Shown piece after piece: positions 46,582 to 55,540 of a DNA stretch of 64,000 nucleotides; position 1 is the stretch's first letter; every line of letters starts with the position of its first letter. Location of the stretch: positions 112,821 through 176,820 of the forward strand of contig JAPLOA010000095.1 in NCBI GenBank assembly GCA_026400835.1, given 5' to 3'. The translations under genes and the position numbers were made by a program. The stretch comes from Planctomycetales bacterium (lineage in GTDB: Bacteria; Planctomycetota; Planctomycetia; Planctomycetales; Planctomycetaceae). Below the pieces are notes generated by a model. It had not been told where the DNA came from and made no database searches. It worked only from the letters and a program-made list of their open reading frames with translations.

Positions 46582-46923
46582 ATGCAGGAAGAAATTGACC
46601 GAATGATGATGGAAATTCAGCGTTCGAAATTTACCGAACGCCGGACGGAAGTTCGCCAGCCATTTGCTCGGCCAGTCAAAATCCATCTTCCTCATGGACC
46701 TACGCTGAAAGCTTTTGCAAAAGATCTTTCGTCTCAGGGAATTGGAATCATCATGGACGTCGAGTTCCAGCCAAAGTCCATTGCGGTGCTTGAGATTCAC
46801 AGCATTCAATCAGATCCGGTTTGTCTCCGCGGCGAAGTGCGCTGGTGTGACAAACATGGCAAAGGCTGGTTCCTTGTCGGATGGAAGTTTATCGGAGTGT
46901 CTCCACGGCCAGTTTCGACGTGA
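46582..46923 (+). CDS. PilZ-domain protein (c-di-GMP receptor)
   Basis: A 113-residue single-domain protein. The two c-di-GMP-binding motifs of PilZ are intact: RxxxR in ERRTEVRQPFARPVKIHLPH and (D/N)xSxxG in AKDLSSQGIGI, followed by GEVRWCDKHGKGWFLVGWKF. It probably senses cyclic di-GMP and adjusts a motility, secretion or glycan process by contact with a partner. The frame is open to 46495; ATG 46582 (MQEEIDRMMM) is preferred. It lies 114 bp after alaS with no evident functional tie. Confidence 0.88.
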   Translation: MQEEIDRMMMEIQRSKFTERRTEVRQPFARPVKIHLPHGPTLKAFAKDLSSQGIGIIMDVEFQPKSIAVLEIHSIQSDPVCLRGEVRWCDKHGKGWFLVGWKFIGVSPRPVST

Positions 46924-46954
46924 TCGTCCATTACGCCGGATCCGTGCCCTGCCG

Positions 46955-47617
46955 TCACAATTCCAGAAACGACAGCGAAATGCCAAAGAACCAGAAGTCA
47001 TGCGAACGGCCCTGGGTTGTTAAGTGATATTGGGCTCCGGCTGTGAGTCGCGTCTTGCCATTGATCCAGAAGTGAACACCAAGTTCGGGATAGACGCTGG
47101 CCAAAACACTATAGACGTCCTCCCGCTCACCTCGCTCATCAACAGATAAGTCATCATCATTGTCGAGGTGGTCATCTTCCGCGAGCACAATGTGCTTGTT
47201 TCCGCCAAGGAATGTCCCAACACCTACGAATGGAGTGAACCGAGACGGTGCCTGCAGTCGCAGCCCAAAATCTCCTCCAAGGAACCAGTCTTTCTCCGCC
47301 GTCCCAGCCAGGCCCTTGATTCCTCCTCGAGTTTCCAGGAAGGAACCAAAATAATGAAATACACCGAGCTCAGCCCCGAGCGCGAATGGTTCATCAGATG
47401 CCGCACCACCGACATAGATCCCGCCACGATCGGCTACATGGCGAGCATCAATCGCCTGCTTCATCATTCGTTGAGCTTTGTCGACATCGTCCCCGGTATA
47501 GGGACCATCGTACTTCTCTTCATAAACCGCATCATCCATCGCCCATCGAGACGTACCAAGCCCGGCACATCCATTGATGAAGGCCATCATCAGGACCAGC
47601 AGACCTGTCGCGAACAA
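46955..47617 (-). CDS. Outer-membrane beta-barrel-like lipoprotein
   Basis: A 220-residue protein with a lipoprotein signal (LFATGLLVLMMAF then INGC). The mature part alternates hydrophobic and polar residues in short strands ending in Gly turns (FALGAELGVFHYFGSFLETR, DWFLGGDFGLRLQAPSRFTP, GVGTFLGG, ELGVHFWINGKTRLTAGAQY) and ends in a C-terminal aromatic-hydrophobic strand (FGISLSFLEL), the pattern of small outer-membrane barrels. An acidic loop (EDDHLDNDDDLSVDERGERE) could bind cations. The start is TTG at 47617; no ATG precedes the signal. Specific function unknown. Confidence 0.75.
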   Translation of the reverse strand: MFATGLLVLMMAFINGCAGLGTSRWAMDDAVYEEKYDGPYTGDDVDKAQRMMKQAIDARHVADRGGIYVGGAASDEPFALGAELGVFHYFGSFLETRGGIKGLAGTAEKDWFLGGDFGLRLQAPSRFTPFVGVGTFLGGNKHIVLAEDDHLDNDDDLSVDERGEREDVYSVLASVYPELGVHFWINGKTRLTAGAQYHLTTQGRSHDFWFFGISLSFLEL

Positions 47618-48036
47618 AGATTGATGTGACGAGGTTCTCAGAAGATGAATCCCGGATTGCGCGAACGAAACTCAGCAACGCAGACACCGAACTGAATCAC
47701 CAATGCCCACCTCGGCTGACATAGCAACAGACCAGAGGCAGAGTACACTCGCTGTTTGAACTCACTCAACGCCGCATGTTCACCCGTCAGTCGTCGCAGA
47801 TACGAAAACACAGATCCGCATCAATGAATCGGCAGATTCTGCCGATTCAGTTTGCAGTCAAAGACGATGGTTCGCATTCGATGTGAGTTATCCAGGCGGG
47901 CGCGTGAGGTCGATATCACTCGGTACGGCAGAAATCCTGTCGACGGAGCGACAGGTTTACGGTACGACGCCCCCTCGTCCGGCAATAATTTTTCCCAGAC
48001 CTCACGAGAAGACCATTCTCACGGCAGGTACGATCA
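47618..48036. other. Divergent intergenic region with perfect palindrome
   Basis: About 420 bp with no gene. It contains a perfect 10-bp inverted repeat with a 3-base centre at 47826-47848 (GAATCGGCAG-ATT-CTGCCGATTC), without a T-run, about 190 bp before the LOG-family gene. It could be an operator or a transcript hairpin. Confidence 0.55.
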
Positions 48037-48831
48037 ATGGACATGAAGATTCCGGACCAGGCCAAAAGCGCAGCCATCACTTCAGTTGAGAAAAAGCAGT
48101 CGGCAGCAGCGACTAGATTTCTCCGCGGTCCACAGTCGCGTTTTCGCGAACTCATGATGGCGTTTCGAGCCTTCCGTGAAATGATCTCGGGCTTTCGGAA
48201 ACTGCACTTCGTCGGCCCGTGTGTGACGGTCTTTGGGTCAGCCCGTTTTCAGGAAGATCATCCTTACTATAAGTTCTCCCGAAGCGTCGGTGAGCAGCTG
48301 GCACTGGCCGGATTCACCGTGATTACCGGCGGTGGCCCCGGCGTGATGGAAGCCGCAAATCGCGGAGCCAAAGATGCTGGAGGACGAAGTGTGGGCTGCA
48401 ATATTGTGTTGCCCATGGAACAGAAATCGAATCCTTACCTCGATACGTTCGTCGACTTTCGTTACTTCTTCATTCGCAAACTGATGCTGGCAAAATACTC
48501 GTATGCGTTTGTCGCGATGCCCGGTGGTTTCGGGACACTGGACGAACTCTTCGAAATCGCAACACTCGTTCAGACCGGAAAGATGAAGGGCTTCCCGATT
48601 GTCCTGGCCGGCACTGAATACTGGGGCCCCATGGTGAACTACCTTCGCGAAACTATGGCCACTGAAGGAACCATCAGCATACTCGACGTCGACCGCTTTA
48701 TCGTCAGCGACTCACCAGAAGAGATCGCTGCGCAAATTGCAGAGGCTGCTCACAAACAATTTGGCCTGACTCGCGGCGAATGGAAACCTCGCTGGTGGTT
48801 GTTCGAGCGGTCTCCGTTCCCGTCCCGATAA
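48037..48831 (+). CDS. LOG-family (TIGR00730) putative nucleotide phosphoribohydrolase
   Basis: A 264-residue protein of the LOG/lysine-decarboxylase-like family. Visible: CVTVFGSARFQEDHPYY, the GGGPGVMEAANRGAKDAGG motif and the active-site PGGFGTLDELFE. Characterised members cleave the N-glycosidic bond of (cytokinin) nucleoside 5'-monophosphates; the natural substrate in most bacteria is uncertain. ATG 48037 is preceded by GGCAGGT at a suitable distance; ATG 48043 is also possible. Followed by a strong terminator. Confidence 0.92.
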   Translation: MDMKIPDQAKSAAITSVEKKQSAAATRFLRGPQSRFRELMMAFRAFREMISGFRKLHFVGPCVTVFGSARFQEDHPYYKFSRSVGEQLALAGFTVITGGGPGVMEAANRGAKDAGGRSVGCNIVLPMEQKSNPYLDTFVDFRYFFIRKLMLAKYSYAFVAMPGGFGTLDELFEIATLVQTGKMKGFPIVLAGTEYWGPMVNYLRETMATEGTISILDVDRFIVSDSPEEIAAQIAEAAHKQFGLTRGEWKPRWWLFERSPFPSR

Positions 48832-48848
48832 TCTCTACCAAATGCAAA

Positions 48849-48884
48849 CAGCCCGGCCGCTATGAGCGTACCGGGCTGCTTTTG
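48849..48884 (+). terminator. Rho-independent terminator after the LOG-family gene
   Basis: An 8-bp GC-rich stem (CAGCCCGG with CCGGGCTG) followed by CTTTTG, 17 bases after the stop codon. It faces the convergent FG-GAP gene. Confidence 0.85.
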
Positions 48885-48919
48885 TAAGTTGGAGAGGAAT
48901 GACGAAGTATTGCCCTGAA

Positions 48920-50155
48920 TTAATACCCAAGGTTCTCAAACAGGTACAGTCCCGACTTTCCCGGGCAGACCAGATCAAGGTCGCCGTCCTGGTCCATATC
49001 AATTACAGCAACCTGCAATCCAACGCCTGCAGTGCCTTTTGGAAAATCCTTCAGCGCCCATCGGTCTTTCGCATCCTTTGGAGCATTCGCCGCAGGATCA
49101 CCATGGAAGATCGTGCGCTTGTTCCAGACACTCGATTTTCTGTCGAACGAGTAATAGAAGACGACAGAACCATCGGTATCGCCCGGTTCCACTTCATGAG
49201 CATAGACGCGTTTGCCGGTGATCAATTCCGGCTCACCTTTTCCGTCCAGATTGGCAAACGCCAGAGTATGAACCTGCGAGAACGTATCATCGATCGTATG
49301 TTTTGTCCATTCCCGTTTGCCATCAGCGGCTGTCGACTGCTTCAACCAGCTTAGTCCGAAACCATGTCCCATTCCCCAAACGATGTCTGTCAGTTTATCG
49401 CCATCAACATCGCGGCCATGGATAAAGATGCCAGCGGCTCCCAACTGGAACTCCGGATGAAAAGGCCACTTGTCTGACGCATCCGCGGGCTGCTCATGCC
49501 ATCCTTTTGGAGTGATAATGTCCATCCGTCCGTCCGCATTAACATCACCAGCACCGACACCGTGCCCGGATCCTTCGCTGCCCAGATCATGCTTTTTCCA
49601 GACGACTTCCGGCCTCTGCTGTGTCAGCTCATACCAAACCACAACGTTACCGGTATTCGGCAGAAAATCTGCTTTTCCATCGCCATTGAGATCGATCAGT
49701 TCGCCGGTCTCCATGTTTCCCGGAAGATCAATTTCGTGTTCCTTCCACGGTTGAGTCGCATCGCCACCAGGATTCTCCACCCAGCCAACTCGCTTACCGA
49801 AATAATTGCAGGTCACGATGTCAGGTCGCCCATCACCGTTCACGTCCAGCGGCGAGTCAGAAAAGTCCTCGTAGTAGTGCGGGTTCGGCACACTGGCCGG
49901 AACATCGCGCACTTTGTGTTTCGTCCAGGTCGGAGCTTCATACCACGAGTCGCCGCTGAAGATGTCGAGCTTTCCATCTCCATTAAAATCGGCAGCTCCG
50001 CAGGCCTCATAGGGCGACTGATCATTGATCGTGTGCTTCTGCCATTTCAGATCAGGACTCTTGTCATCTGCATTGGAGACCGTGGCAGCAAGAAATGTGG
50101 CAACAGTCAAAGATCCGAGAGTTTTGAAGAGAGCAGGGCAATTGATTCGAGGCAT
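48920..50155 (-). CDS. Secreted FG-GAP/VCBS-repeat protein
   Basis: A 411-residue exported protein with signal peptide (LFKTLGSLTVATFLAATVSN then ADDK). It consists of FG-GAP/VCBS-type repeats with calcium-binding DxNGDGxxD loops: ADFNGDGKLDIFSGDSW, DVNGDGRPDIV, DLNGDGKADFL, DVNADGRMDII and DMDQDGDLDLVCPG. These form beta-propellers used in adhesion or sugar binding; the target is unknown. The gene is convergent with the LOG gene and its terminator. Confidence 0.9.
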   Translation of the reverse strand: MPRINCPALFKTLGSLTVATFLAATVSNADDKSPDLKWQKHTINDQSPYEACGAADFNGDGKLDIFSGDSWYEAPTWTKHKVRDVPASVPNPHYYEDFSDSPLDVNGDGRPDIVTCNYFGKRVGWVENPGGDATQPWKEHEIDLPGNMETGELIDLNGDGKADFLPNTGNVVVWYELTQQRPEVVWKKHDLGSEGSGHGVGAGDVNADGRMDIITPKGWHEQPADASDKWPFHPEFQLGAAGIFIHGRDVDGDKLTDIVWGMGHGFGLSWLKQSTAADGKREWTKHTIDDTFSQVHTLAFANLDGKGEPELITGKRVYAHEVEPGDTDGSVVFYYSFDRKSSVWNKRTIFHGDPAANAPKDAKDRWALKDFPKGTAGVGLQVAVIDMDQDGDLDLVCPGKSGLYLFENLGY

Positions 50156-50317
50156 GAGAAAACTTCCAGCAGAGGATATGGTAGTTCGAAGTTACAGTTT
50201 GCAGGCTCTGACGCATATCTTAGTCAGGATGGGACACGAACGTACCGAGGTTGAGGCAAAAACAACGTGAGACTAGTAGAGGACTCCAGCTAACGCTCAA
50301 AGAGAAACGCTGCAGAT

Positions 50318-50839
50318 CTACTTTTCAAGGTGGACTTTAATACTAGCCAGTCCCTCTTCGAAGTCCTTTCCAATCATCTTGTCCATGTTGAAGCAAAGAA
50401 CCCGCACGATAAAATTCAACGGGCCATACATGACCCAATGCACAAGAGTTCCCCCGTTCGTCGGCTCGAACAAAAACTCTGCCATGTTCTCGCCTTTGAA
50501 CGGCTTATAAAAGTTGAGCCGTGTCGTAACTTTCGAGCACGGGACTGCTTCCACGATTTCCTGCCGACCATGTCCGACATTTTGATTACCTTCCCATTCG
50601 AACGTGGAACCCAGACCAGTCGCAGGACCGCTGAATGTCTTCTTCATGTTGAGATCCTTCTTCTCCCATGGTGACCACGCTTCAGACCGTCGAAAATCCG
50701 TCAGCAGAGCATAGACCATCTCCGCTGGCACGTTAACCGTGATCGATCGCTCCACTCGGAAAGTTGACGGGCGAGAAAAACCGAGAATCAGAACAACGAC
50801 AACAATAACCGCAACAATTCCAAGAATGATCGGCAACAC
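50318..50839 (-). CDS. Membrane-anchored SRPBCC (START-like) protein
   Basis: A 173-residue protein with one N-terminal membrane helix ([20 protein letters not shown]) and a polyketide-cyclase/START-like domain: [47 protein letters not shown] and [18 protein letters not shown], ending [14 protein letters not shown]. Such domains bind hydrophobic ligands; this class is usually annotated SRPBCC family. The frame is open to a TTG at 50869, but GTG 50839 is preferred because GAGGGGAG lies about eight bases upstream. Ligand unknown. Confidence 0.85.
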   Translation of the reverse strand: MLPIILGIVAVIVVVVLILGFSRPSTFRVERSITVNVPAEMVYALLTDFRRSEAWSPWEKKDLNMKKTFSGPATGLGSTFEWEGNQNVGHGRQEIVEAVPCSKVTTRLNFYKPFKGENMAEFLFEPTNGGTLVHWVMYGPLNFIVRVLCFNMDKMIGKDFEEGLASIKVHLEK

Positions 50840-50889
50840 CAGACATCTCCCCTCATTGGTTGTGCGCAAAACGCAGGCTTACGATGTCA

Positions 50890-51839
50890 TGTTACACGAC
50901 GACCAGCGGTTCGCGAATGACGCGTGGGGCACGTATGGACTTGGAACAGAGAACGAAGACCTTCCGGGTTATGTTGTCGTGCTAAGCGGGCCTCATGGCA
51001 GTGCCGATACCAGATTGTGGACGTCGGGGTTTCTACCAAGTGTTCATCAGGGGGGCAGTATCGCTCGAAAGGCGATCCAGTCCTCTTCCTGACCAATCCC
51101 GCAGAATACAGACCAGAAGAATGTCGTCGCGAACTCGACGCGCTAAAGGATCTCAACGAAAAACAACTGGAAGCAACCGGTGACCCCGAAGTCGCGACTC
51201 GCATCAGTCAATACGAACTGGCATTCCGTACGCAAACGTCCGTGCCTGAGTTGATGAGCATATCTGGCAAGACTAACTAAAGAGACGCTGGAGATGTACG
51301 AGGGCAAACCTGGCGAAGCCTCGTTCGCGAACAACTGCCTTCTGGCTCGTCGGCTGGTCTAACGAGGTGTCCGCCATATTGAACTTAGCGATTCCGACGG
51401 GGACCACCACAGCGGCTTGAAGACTCGCTTACCGGCCAAGTGTAAAGATGTGGATCAAGCGATAGCCGTATTGATTCGAGATCTCAAAGCCCGCGATCTG
51501 TTGTCCGAAACGCTGATCGTCTGGGGCTCCGAATTCGGACGCACTCCCCTGAGTCAGGGAGGAGACGGAAAGTCCAAGGACGTCCCCGGACGCGACCATC
51601 ACAAAGATGCTTATACGATGTGGCTTGCCAGCGGTGGCATCAAAGGCGGAGTCTCACACGGCCGAACCGATGATTTCGGAATGGACATCGTTGAGTCACC
51701 AGTTCACGTCCACGATCTCAACGCCACCATCCTGCATCTTCTGGGGCTCGACCACAAACGACTGACGTACCGCTATCAAGGGCGCGAGTTTCGCCTGACC
51801 GATGTCCACGGCGAAATCGTGCGCCCGATTCTTGCCTGA
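50890..51839 (+). pseudogene. Decayed DUF1501 gene
   Basis: Three consecutive pieces in different frames align in order with the C-terminal 60% of DUF1501: [20 protein letters not shown] in one frame to about 51056; [17 protein letters not shown] to [11 protein letters not shown] in a second frame to about 51275; [20 protein letters not shown] to GEIVRPILA in a third. In the last piece the usual Glu before RGVR is replaced by a TAA stop at 51360. The N-terminal third is missing. So there are two frameshifts, one nonsense codon and a truncation. It is not a recent copy of the intact DUF1501 gene at 35555-37000, to which it is only distantly similar. Confidence 0.85.
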
Positions 51840-51894
51840 CAGCTCTGCGCGTTCTGACTCCGTATCCAGCTTGGTCGAAGATACGAAAAGTACG

Positions 51895-52314
51895 CTACGC
51901 CGTCTTTGCCGTTGATACGAAATACTCGCGCACTCTCGCCACGAGCTGCGGGTCTGTCATCTTATCACACTTCTCGTTGCCGACGACTTTCGCAAGCAGT
52001 TCCTTACTTTTGATCTGCTTTTGAAACTCGGTTCTGGCCTCACCAGGCCCCATGACCAGGATCGCCTCTGCGTCCTTCAGACTTTCCGCAACTTGTTCAT
52101 AGTAGCTTTTTAGATGGTTGTCGAATTTTCGATCAATCACATCCTCAGGAGTTCCATGATGCGATTCCCCGGACCCTGCCTGGCGCGAACCACTTGAGGA
52201 TCGCACATGCTTCTCTGCCCCGGACTCGATTCGTGTCACGGTCGGCTCAGATCCAGAGAGACTGACAATCACGGCCTGCCGATGATCAATCCAAACGCCG
52301 GAATGATGAACCAT
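51895..52314 (-). CDS. Small eRF1-like protein
   Basis: A 139-residue protein. The start VHHSGVWIDHRQAVIVSLSG and the later YYEQVAESLKDAEAILVMGP then GEARTEFQKQI resemble a family of short bacterial proteins related to eRF1/Pelota-type domains that databases often call translational machinery proteins. A Ser/Gly/His-rich linker joins the halves. The frame is open to 52464; ATG 52314 (MVHHSGVWID) matches the conserved start. Involvement in translation is a family-level guess, not visible in the sequence. Confidence 0.7.
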   Translation of the reverse strand: MVHHSGVWIDHRQAVIVSLSGSEPTVTRIESGAEKHVRSSSGSRQAGSGESHHGTPEDVIDRKFDNHLKSYYEQVAESLKDAEAILVMGPGEARTEFQKQIKSKELLAKVVGNEKCDKMTDPQLVARVREYFVSTAKTA

Positions 52315-52686
52315 TGCTCGCTGCCTTTCTTTGGAAGCACCGTATGAACGGGCCACCGCTTGTAAATCCAGACTGAAAGATCTTACCAGACCTTCGCTGG
52401 ATTCATTAAAAGGCAAACCCGATGCCGGAGCATTCGAAATCGATCCGACCGTCATGCGTATCAAGTCACCGGACTCGCCGGGGCACAGCGCACGTTGACG
52501 AATTCACGGAGATTCAGGCTGCTGGAGTGAATTCCCACGACTTCGAAATGCTGTGCGTTATTGACACATCCCCCGTCCAAACTCAGAAACAGTGTGCGGC
52601 GATGGACTTAATGTGAGCAATAGTGAGCGCCAACCCGGGCCGCTTTCCTTTAACGTTTCTGCAAGTAGCAGCTTCGTTCTGTCAAC

Positions 52687-52721
52687 AAAAAAACGTCCCG
52701 TGACTGAGATCAGACGGAACG
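52687..52721 (-). terminator. Rho-independent terminator after the Met-rich TPR gene
   Basis: Reading the - strand: CGTTCCGT pairs with ACGGGACG (one G-U pair), 12-base loop, then seven T. It lies about 33 bases after the stop of the gene at 52754-53989. Confidence 0.8.
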
Positions 52722-52753
52722 CTTTCGGGTCTGCCGACTTCCACAACAAGGAA

Positions 52754-53989
52754 TCAGAACGCATCAACCAAAGGATCGCCATTGCTTTGATTCTGGAGTT
52801 CAGGTGTTGCTGTCTCCGTCTGAGTAAAAGAAGCGGTCGTGATCGGTGTCGAATCGGCCCCGGTTGATATGACCGAGAACGCGGGATCCGGCGTCGGTGC
52901 CACCGCGGTTTTTGATGAAGGTACTGCAGGCATTTCGGATGGCATCGTGGTGCCCGCCGGCCAGGTTATGGTTTCGGAAGGCTGACTCATCATCGGCAAA
53001 CGTTCGTCAAACGAAGCCGTCTGAGTGGGCATTGTCATCATCGGAGAATTTGACGGCTGCCAACCCGATGACATCGACGGATGGTGGGCCGACATAGAGC
53101 CGGCCGACATGGTCCCCGAAGGTCCAGGCTGAGACATCACCATCTGGCCGGGCATCGATTGACCGTACATTGCACTACCGGCCATCGAGCTACCGTACGT
53201 CGGATTGCCCGCCATTGCCATTTGAGTCTGCATCATCTGCATCTGTGCCATCTGGGCACCCGCAGATGGTGGCCCAAAGGCTGTTCGCTGACGTGGAATG
53301 CTGTAAGGATGCACACCGCGAGCCATCGCTGTTGATACCATCGGGCTGTCAGCACCAGTTGAGGCGGCTGCCATCCGAGAATGCACTTCCGGCTGATTCC
53401 AGTCTGCGTGCAGCGAGTCCTGGTAGTAGGCAACAGCCTCGTCGAGCTGACCCGACTCTTCATAATATTGTCCCATATGAGCCAAAGCTGTCGCGTGGTT
53501 CGGATTCACGTCCAGTGCGCGTTCCAGCGACTGAACGGCCCCGGAATCATTTCCCAGCTCGCGTTGAAGCCATGCGAGTTCTACGTGCGACTCAGCAATA
53601 TACGGCTGTGTGCCTGCCCATGTGGAAAGCATTGCAGTGGCTTCCTGACTTCGTCCTTGATCCATCATTAGCTCGGCAAGACCGTGATAGGACGGCTGGT
53701 GGGACGGATCGATTGTCAATGCCTGGCGATAGTATCGCTCTGCATTCGGAGCATCCCCAATCTTCATCCGAGCTTTCGCGAGATTAGCGATGTAATCCGG
53801 GTTCGCCGGATCAGACTTCATCGCATTCTGAAATTCCCCGGCCGCCGCCGCGTAGTTTCCTTTTTTGTAGTAACTCATGCCGGACCTGTTGGCCATGCTG
53901 CTGCCCATTGTTCCGCAACCGGCGACAATAGAAATACTGGCCAAAGCAAAAAGTCCGCGGGACAATTTCCGCAGTCGCAACGAGGACAT
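52754..53989 (-). CDS. TPR lipoprotein with methionine-rich C-terminal region
   Basis: A 411-residue lipoprotein: MSSLRLRKLSRGLFALASIS then VAGC, a good lipobox. Residues about 35-215 are five or so TPR units (MSYYKKGNYAAAAGEFQNAM, LAELMMDQGRSQEATAML, LAWLQRELGNDSGAVQSLER, MGQYYEESGQLDEAVAYYQD). The C-terminal 190 residues are low complexity, rich in Met, Gln, Ser, Gly and Pro (AQMAQMQMMQTQMAMAG and similar). The TPR part resembles lipoproteins that assist assembly of envelope machines. The Met-rich part could bind copper or be disordered; neither is shown. No co-transcribed neighbour. Confidence 0.87.
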   Translation of the reverse strand: MSSLRLRKLSRGLFALASISIVAGCGTMGSSMANRSGMSYYKKGNYAAAAGEFQNAMKSDPANPDYIANLAKARMKIGDAPNAERYYRQALTIDPSHQPSYHGLAELMMDQGRSQEATAMLSTWAGTQPYIAESHVELAWLQRELGNDSGAVQSLERALDVNPNHATALAHMGQYYEESGQLDEAVAYYQDSLHADWNQPEVHSRMAAASTGADSPMVSTAMARGVHPYSIPRQRTAFGPPSAGAQMAQMQMMQTQMAMAGNPTYGSSMAGSAMYGQSMPGQMVMSQPGPSGTMSAGSMSAHHPSMSSGWQPSNSPMMTMPTQTASFDERLPMMSQPSETITWPAGTTMPSEMPAVPSSKTAVAPTPDPAFSVISTGADSTPITTASFTQTETATPELQNQSNGDPLVDAF

Positions 53990-54574
53990 GAGAACGCCTT
54001 TCAGGAAGTCGCGAAAGGTGAGATTTTCAGAGAGAGGAAGAGGACGGCATGAAAAAGGTGTCAGGAACTTTGAGTGCCGAGCACCCCCGGCTATTCAAGC
54101 CAGTTCCTTTCGCCTTCTTCTTAGCCTCGCCTGACGGAACGATCACCACCGAGAAGTGGGCTCAATCGCCAGCTTGTGTTCATGAGGAAAAATTGGAGAG
54201 GAACGAAGGATACTGGCAGTTCGATTTTCACTGCAACGCCGATTCTTTTGCATGACAGGCAAAAGGGGACCCGTACCGTCCGCAGATCGGCAATGCCTGC
54301 CGAACCCAGGCTGAAGCAGGTCGGACAGGGGCAAAAACAGCCGATCGACAATAGTTCTCATTCAGGAACGGGAGTTTTCCTCAACTGTGTCCCCAGAAAG
54401 CCTGAAGTTCGGTAGCATGCAGTGAGATGACTCAGCGGAGCTGTCCTGTCCGGTACCGGAGTGGAAAGCGGCTTCGCGCCAGTTTCGCTCGTGAATTGAT
54501 AGACTGCGGACGATAATCGATCGATCTGAAGTCTTGCTGAGCCTGAAAATTGCCCTGATCGCTCCGCAAGCTCC
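53990..54574. other. Intergenic region upstream of rpmI
   Basis: About 585 bp (700 bp to the rpmI start) with no supported gene. At 54057-54120 there is a partly palindromic piece (GGTGTCAGGAAC...GTTCCTTT) with a core resembling the inverted-repeat element at 60298-60378. No infC gene is present, although infC commonly precedes rpmI. Confidence 0.5.
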
Positions 54575-54604
54575 TTTACAAGCCGGATTGATGTTCGTTA
54601 TACT
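54575..54604 (+). promoter_or_regulatory. Probable sigma-70-type promoter of rpmI-rplT
   Basis: TTTACA at 54575-54580 and TATACT at 54599-54604 with 18-base spacing, about 90 bp before the rpmI ATG. The transcript would carry a leader of roughly 80 bases, in the place where L20-dependent leaders occur in other bacteria; I do not see a clear pseudoknot. Confidence 0.5.
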
Positions 54605-54692
54605 CCCCGGCTCTTTCTCAGGAAAACGTATACATTAGTTCAGATCGCGAACCAGTCTCTTATGGGAGCTGGTGAAAGTCGCGGAGATAAAA

Positions 54693-54893
54693 ATGCCAAA
54701 GCAGAAGACACATAAGGGAATGAAACGCCGTTTTAAGATTACGGCGTCTGGCAAAGCGACTCATCGTAAGTCGTCTCGCGGTCACTTGCTCAGCCACAAA
54801 GGTGCGAAGCGCAAGCGAAATCTGCGGGCCGGTGGGTTGGTTTGTGGTGCTGAAGCAAAGATCATCATGGATGCTCTTCGCCCAGGTGCTTAG
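54693..54893 (+). CDS. rpmI: Large-subunit ribosomal protein bL35
   Basis: A 66-residue protein with the bL35 signature: MPKQKTHKGMKRRFKITASG, KATHRKSSRGHLLSHK and KRKRNLR. The ATG at 54693 has a GGAG-type site about 8 bases upstream; earlier in-frame codons are not conserved. It is followed after 98 bp by rplT on the same strand, the standard pair. Confidence 0.96.
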   Translation: MPKQKTHKGMKRRFKITASGKATHRKSSRGHLLSHKGAKRKRNLRAGGLVCGAEAKIIMDALRPGA

Positions 54894-54991
54894 TGCGAGA
54901 ATGCTCGCTGGATGCTGATTGTCTGGGTGGCGATCAGTCTGAGAACAGATTCTTAAAGTCATACGGTTGTTTGCTCTGAAGGTCCGGTCCA

Positions 54992-55354
54992 ATGCGTGTT
55001 CGTCTCGGGAAAGCTCGTCACCGTTCAAAGAAGCGTCTCTTCAAAGAAGCGCGTGGTAATGTGGGTGGACGCAGCAAGCTGTTGCGAACAGTCAAGGAAA
55101 CACTGGTCCGTGCCCGCGCATTTGCCACACGGGACCGACGCACTCGCAAGCGAGAATTCCGCGCGCTTTGGATCACTCGAATTTCCGCTGCCGTAAGCCA
55201 GCTCGGCATGAACTACTCAACTTTTATGCATGGCCTCTTATTGGCTAAGGTTGAACTGAACCGAAAGCAGCTCAGCGAAATCGCAATCGCAAACCCTGAA
55301 GTCTTCAGCGAAATCGTAGAGATCGCAAAGAAGGCTCGCAGCGCAGTCGCCTGA
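54992..55354 (+). CDS. rplT: Large-subunit ribosomal protein bL20
   Basis: A 120-residue protein of the normal size. The basic N-terminus ([20 protein letters not shown] then [20 protein letters not shown]) and [20 protein letters not shown] are characteristic. In many bacteria bL20 represses its own operon by binding the leader. A strong terminator follows at 55385-55430, separating it from pheS. Confidence 0.97.
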   Translation: MRVRLGKARHRSKKRLFKEARGNVGGRSKLLRTVKETLVRARAFATRDRRTRKREFRALWITRISAAVSQLGMNYSTFMHGLLLAKVELNRKQLSEIAIANPEVFSEIVEIAKKARSAVA

Positions 55355-55384
55355 TATCGCCGAGTTAATCTCAACTGAATTTTG

Positions 55385-55430
55385 AATCGGGCGAGCCTTT
55401 GCCTTTGAGGGTTCGCCCGATTTCTTTTTT
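55385..55430 (+). terminator. Rho-independent terminator after rplT
   Basis: A 13-bp stem (AATCGGGCGAGCC with GGTTCGCCCGATT, one G-U pair), 12-base loop, then TCTTTTTT. It lies 30 bases after the rplT stop, so pheS is mainly transcribed from its own promoter. Confidence 0.9.
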
Positions 55431-55540
55431 GCATCGCGTTTCTATACTCAATTGATGCCTACCCTGCGTTGGCGAGCGGCAGGGCGTGAGCGCTCCGAGT
55501 GTGTTTTTCTCGGTGGATAAAGTTTAAAGAACAGCACAGC

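Noticed and set aside
53081..53335. His-rich + strand open frame
   Set aside because: It is the shadow of the Met/Gln/Ser-rich tail of the TPR gene on the other strand.
54143..54361. Open frame on the - strand between the Met-rich TPR gene and rpmI
   Set aside because: Cys/Arg-rich with no family match; region looks non-coding.
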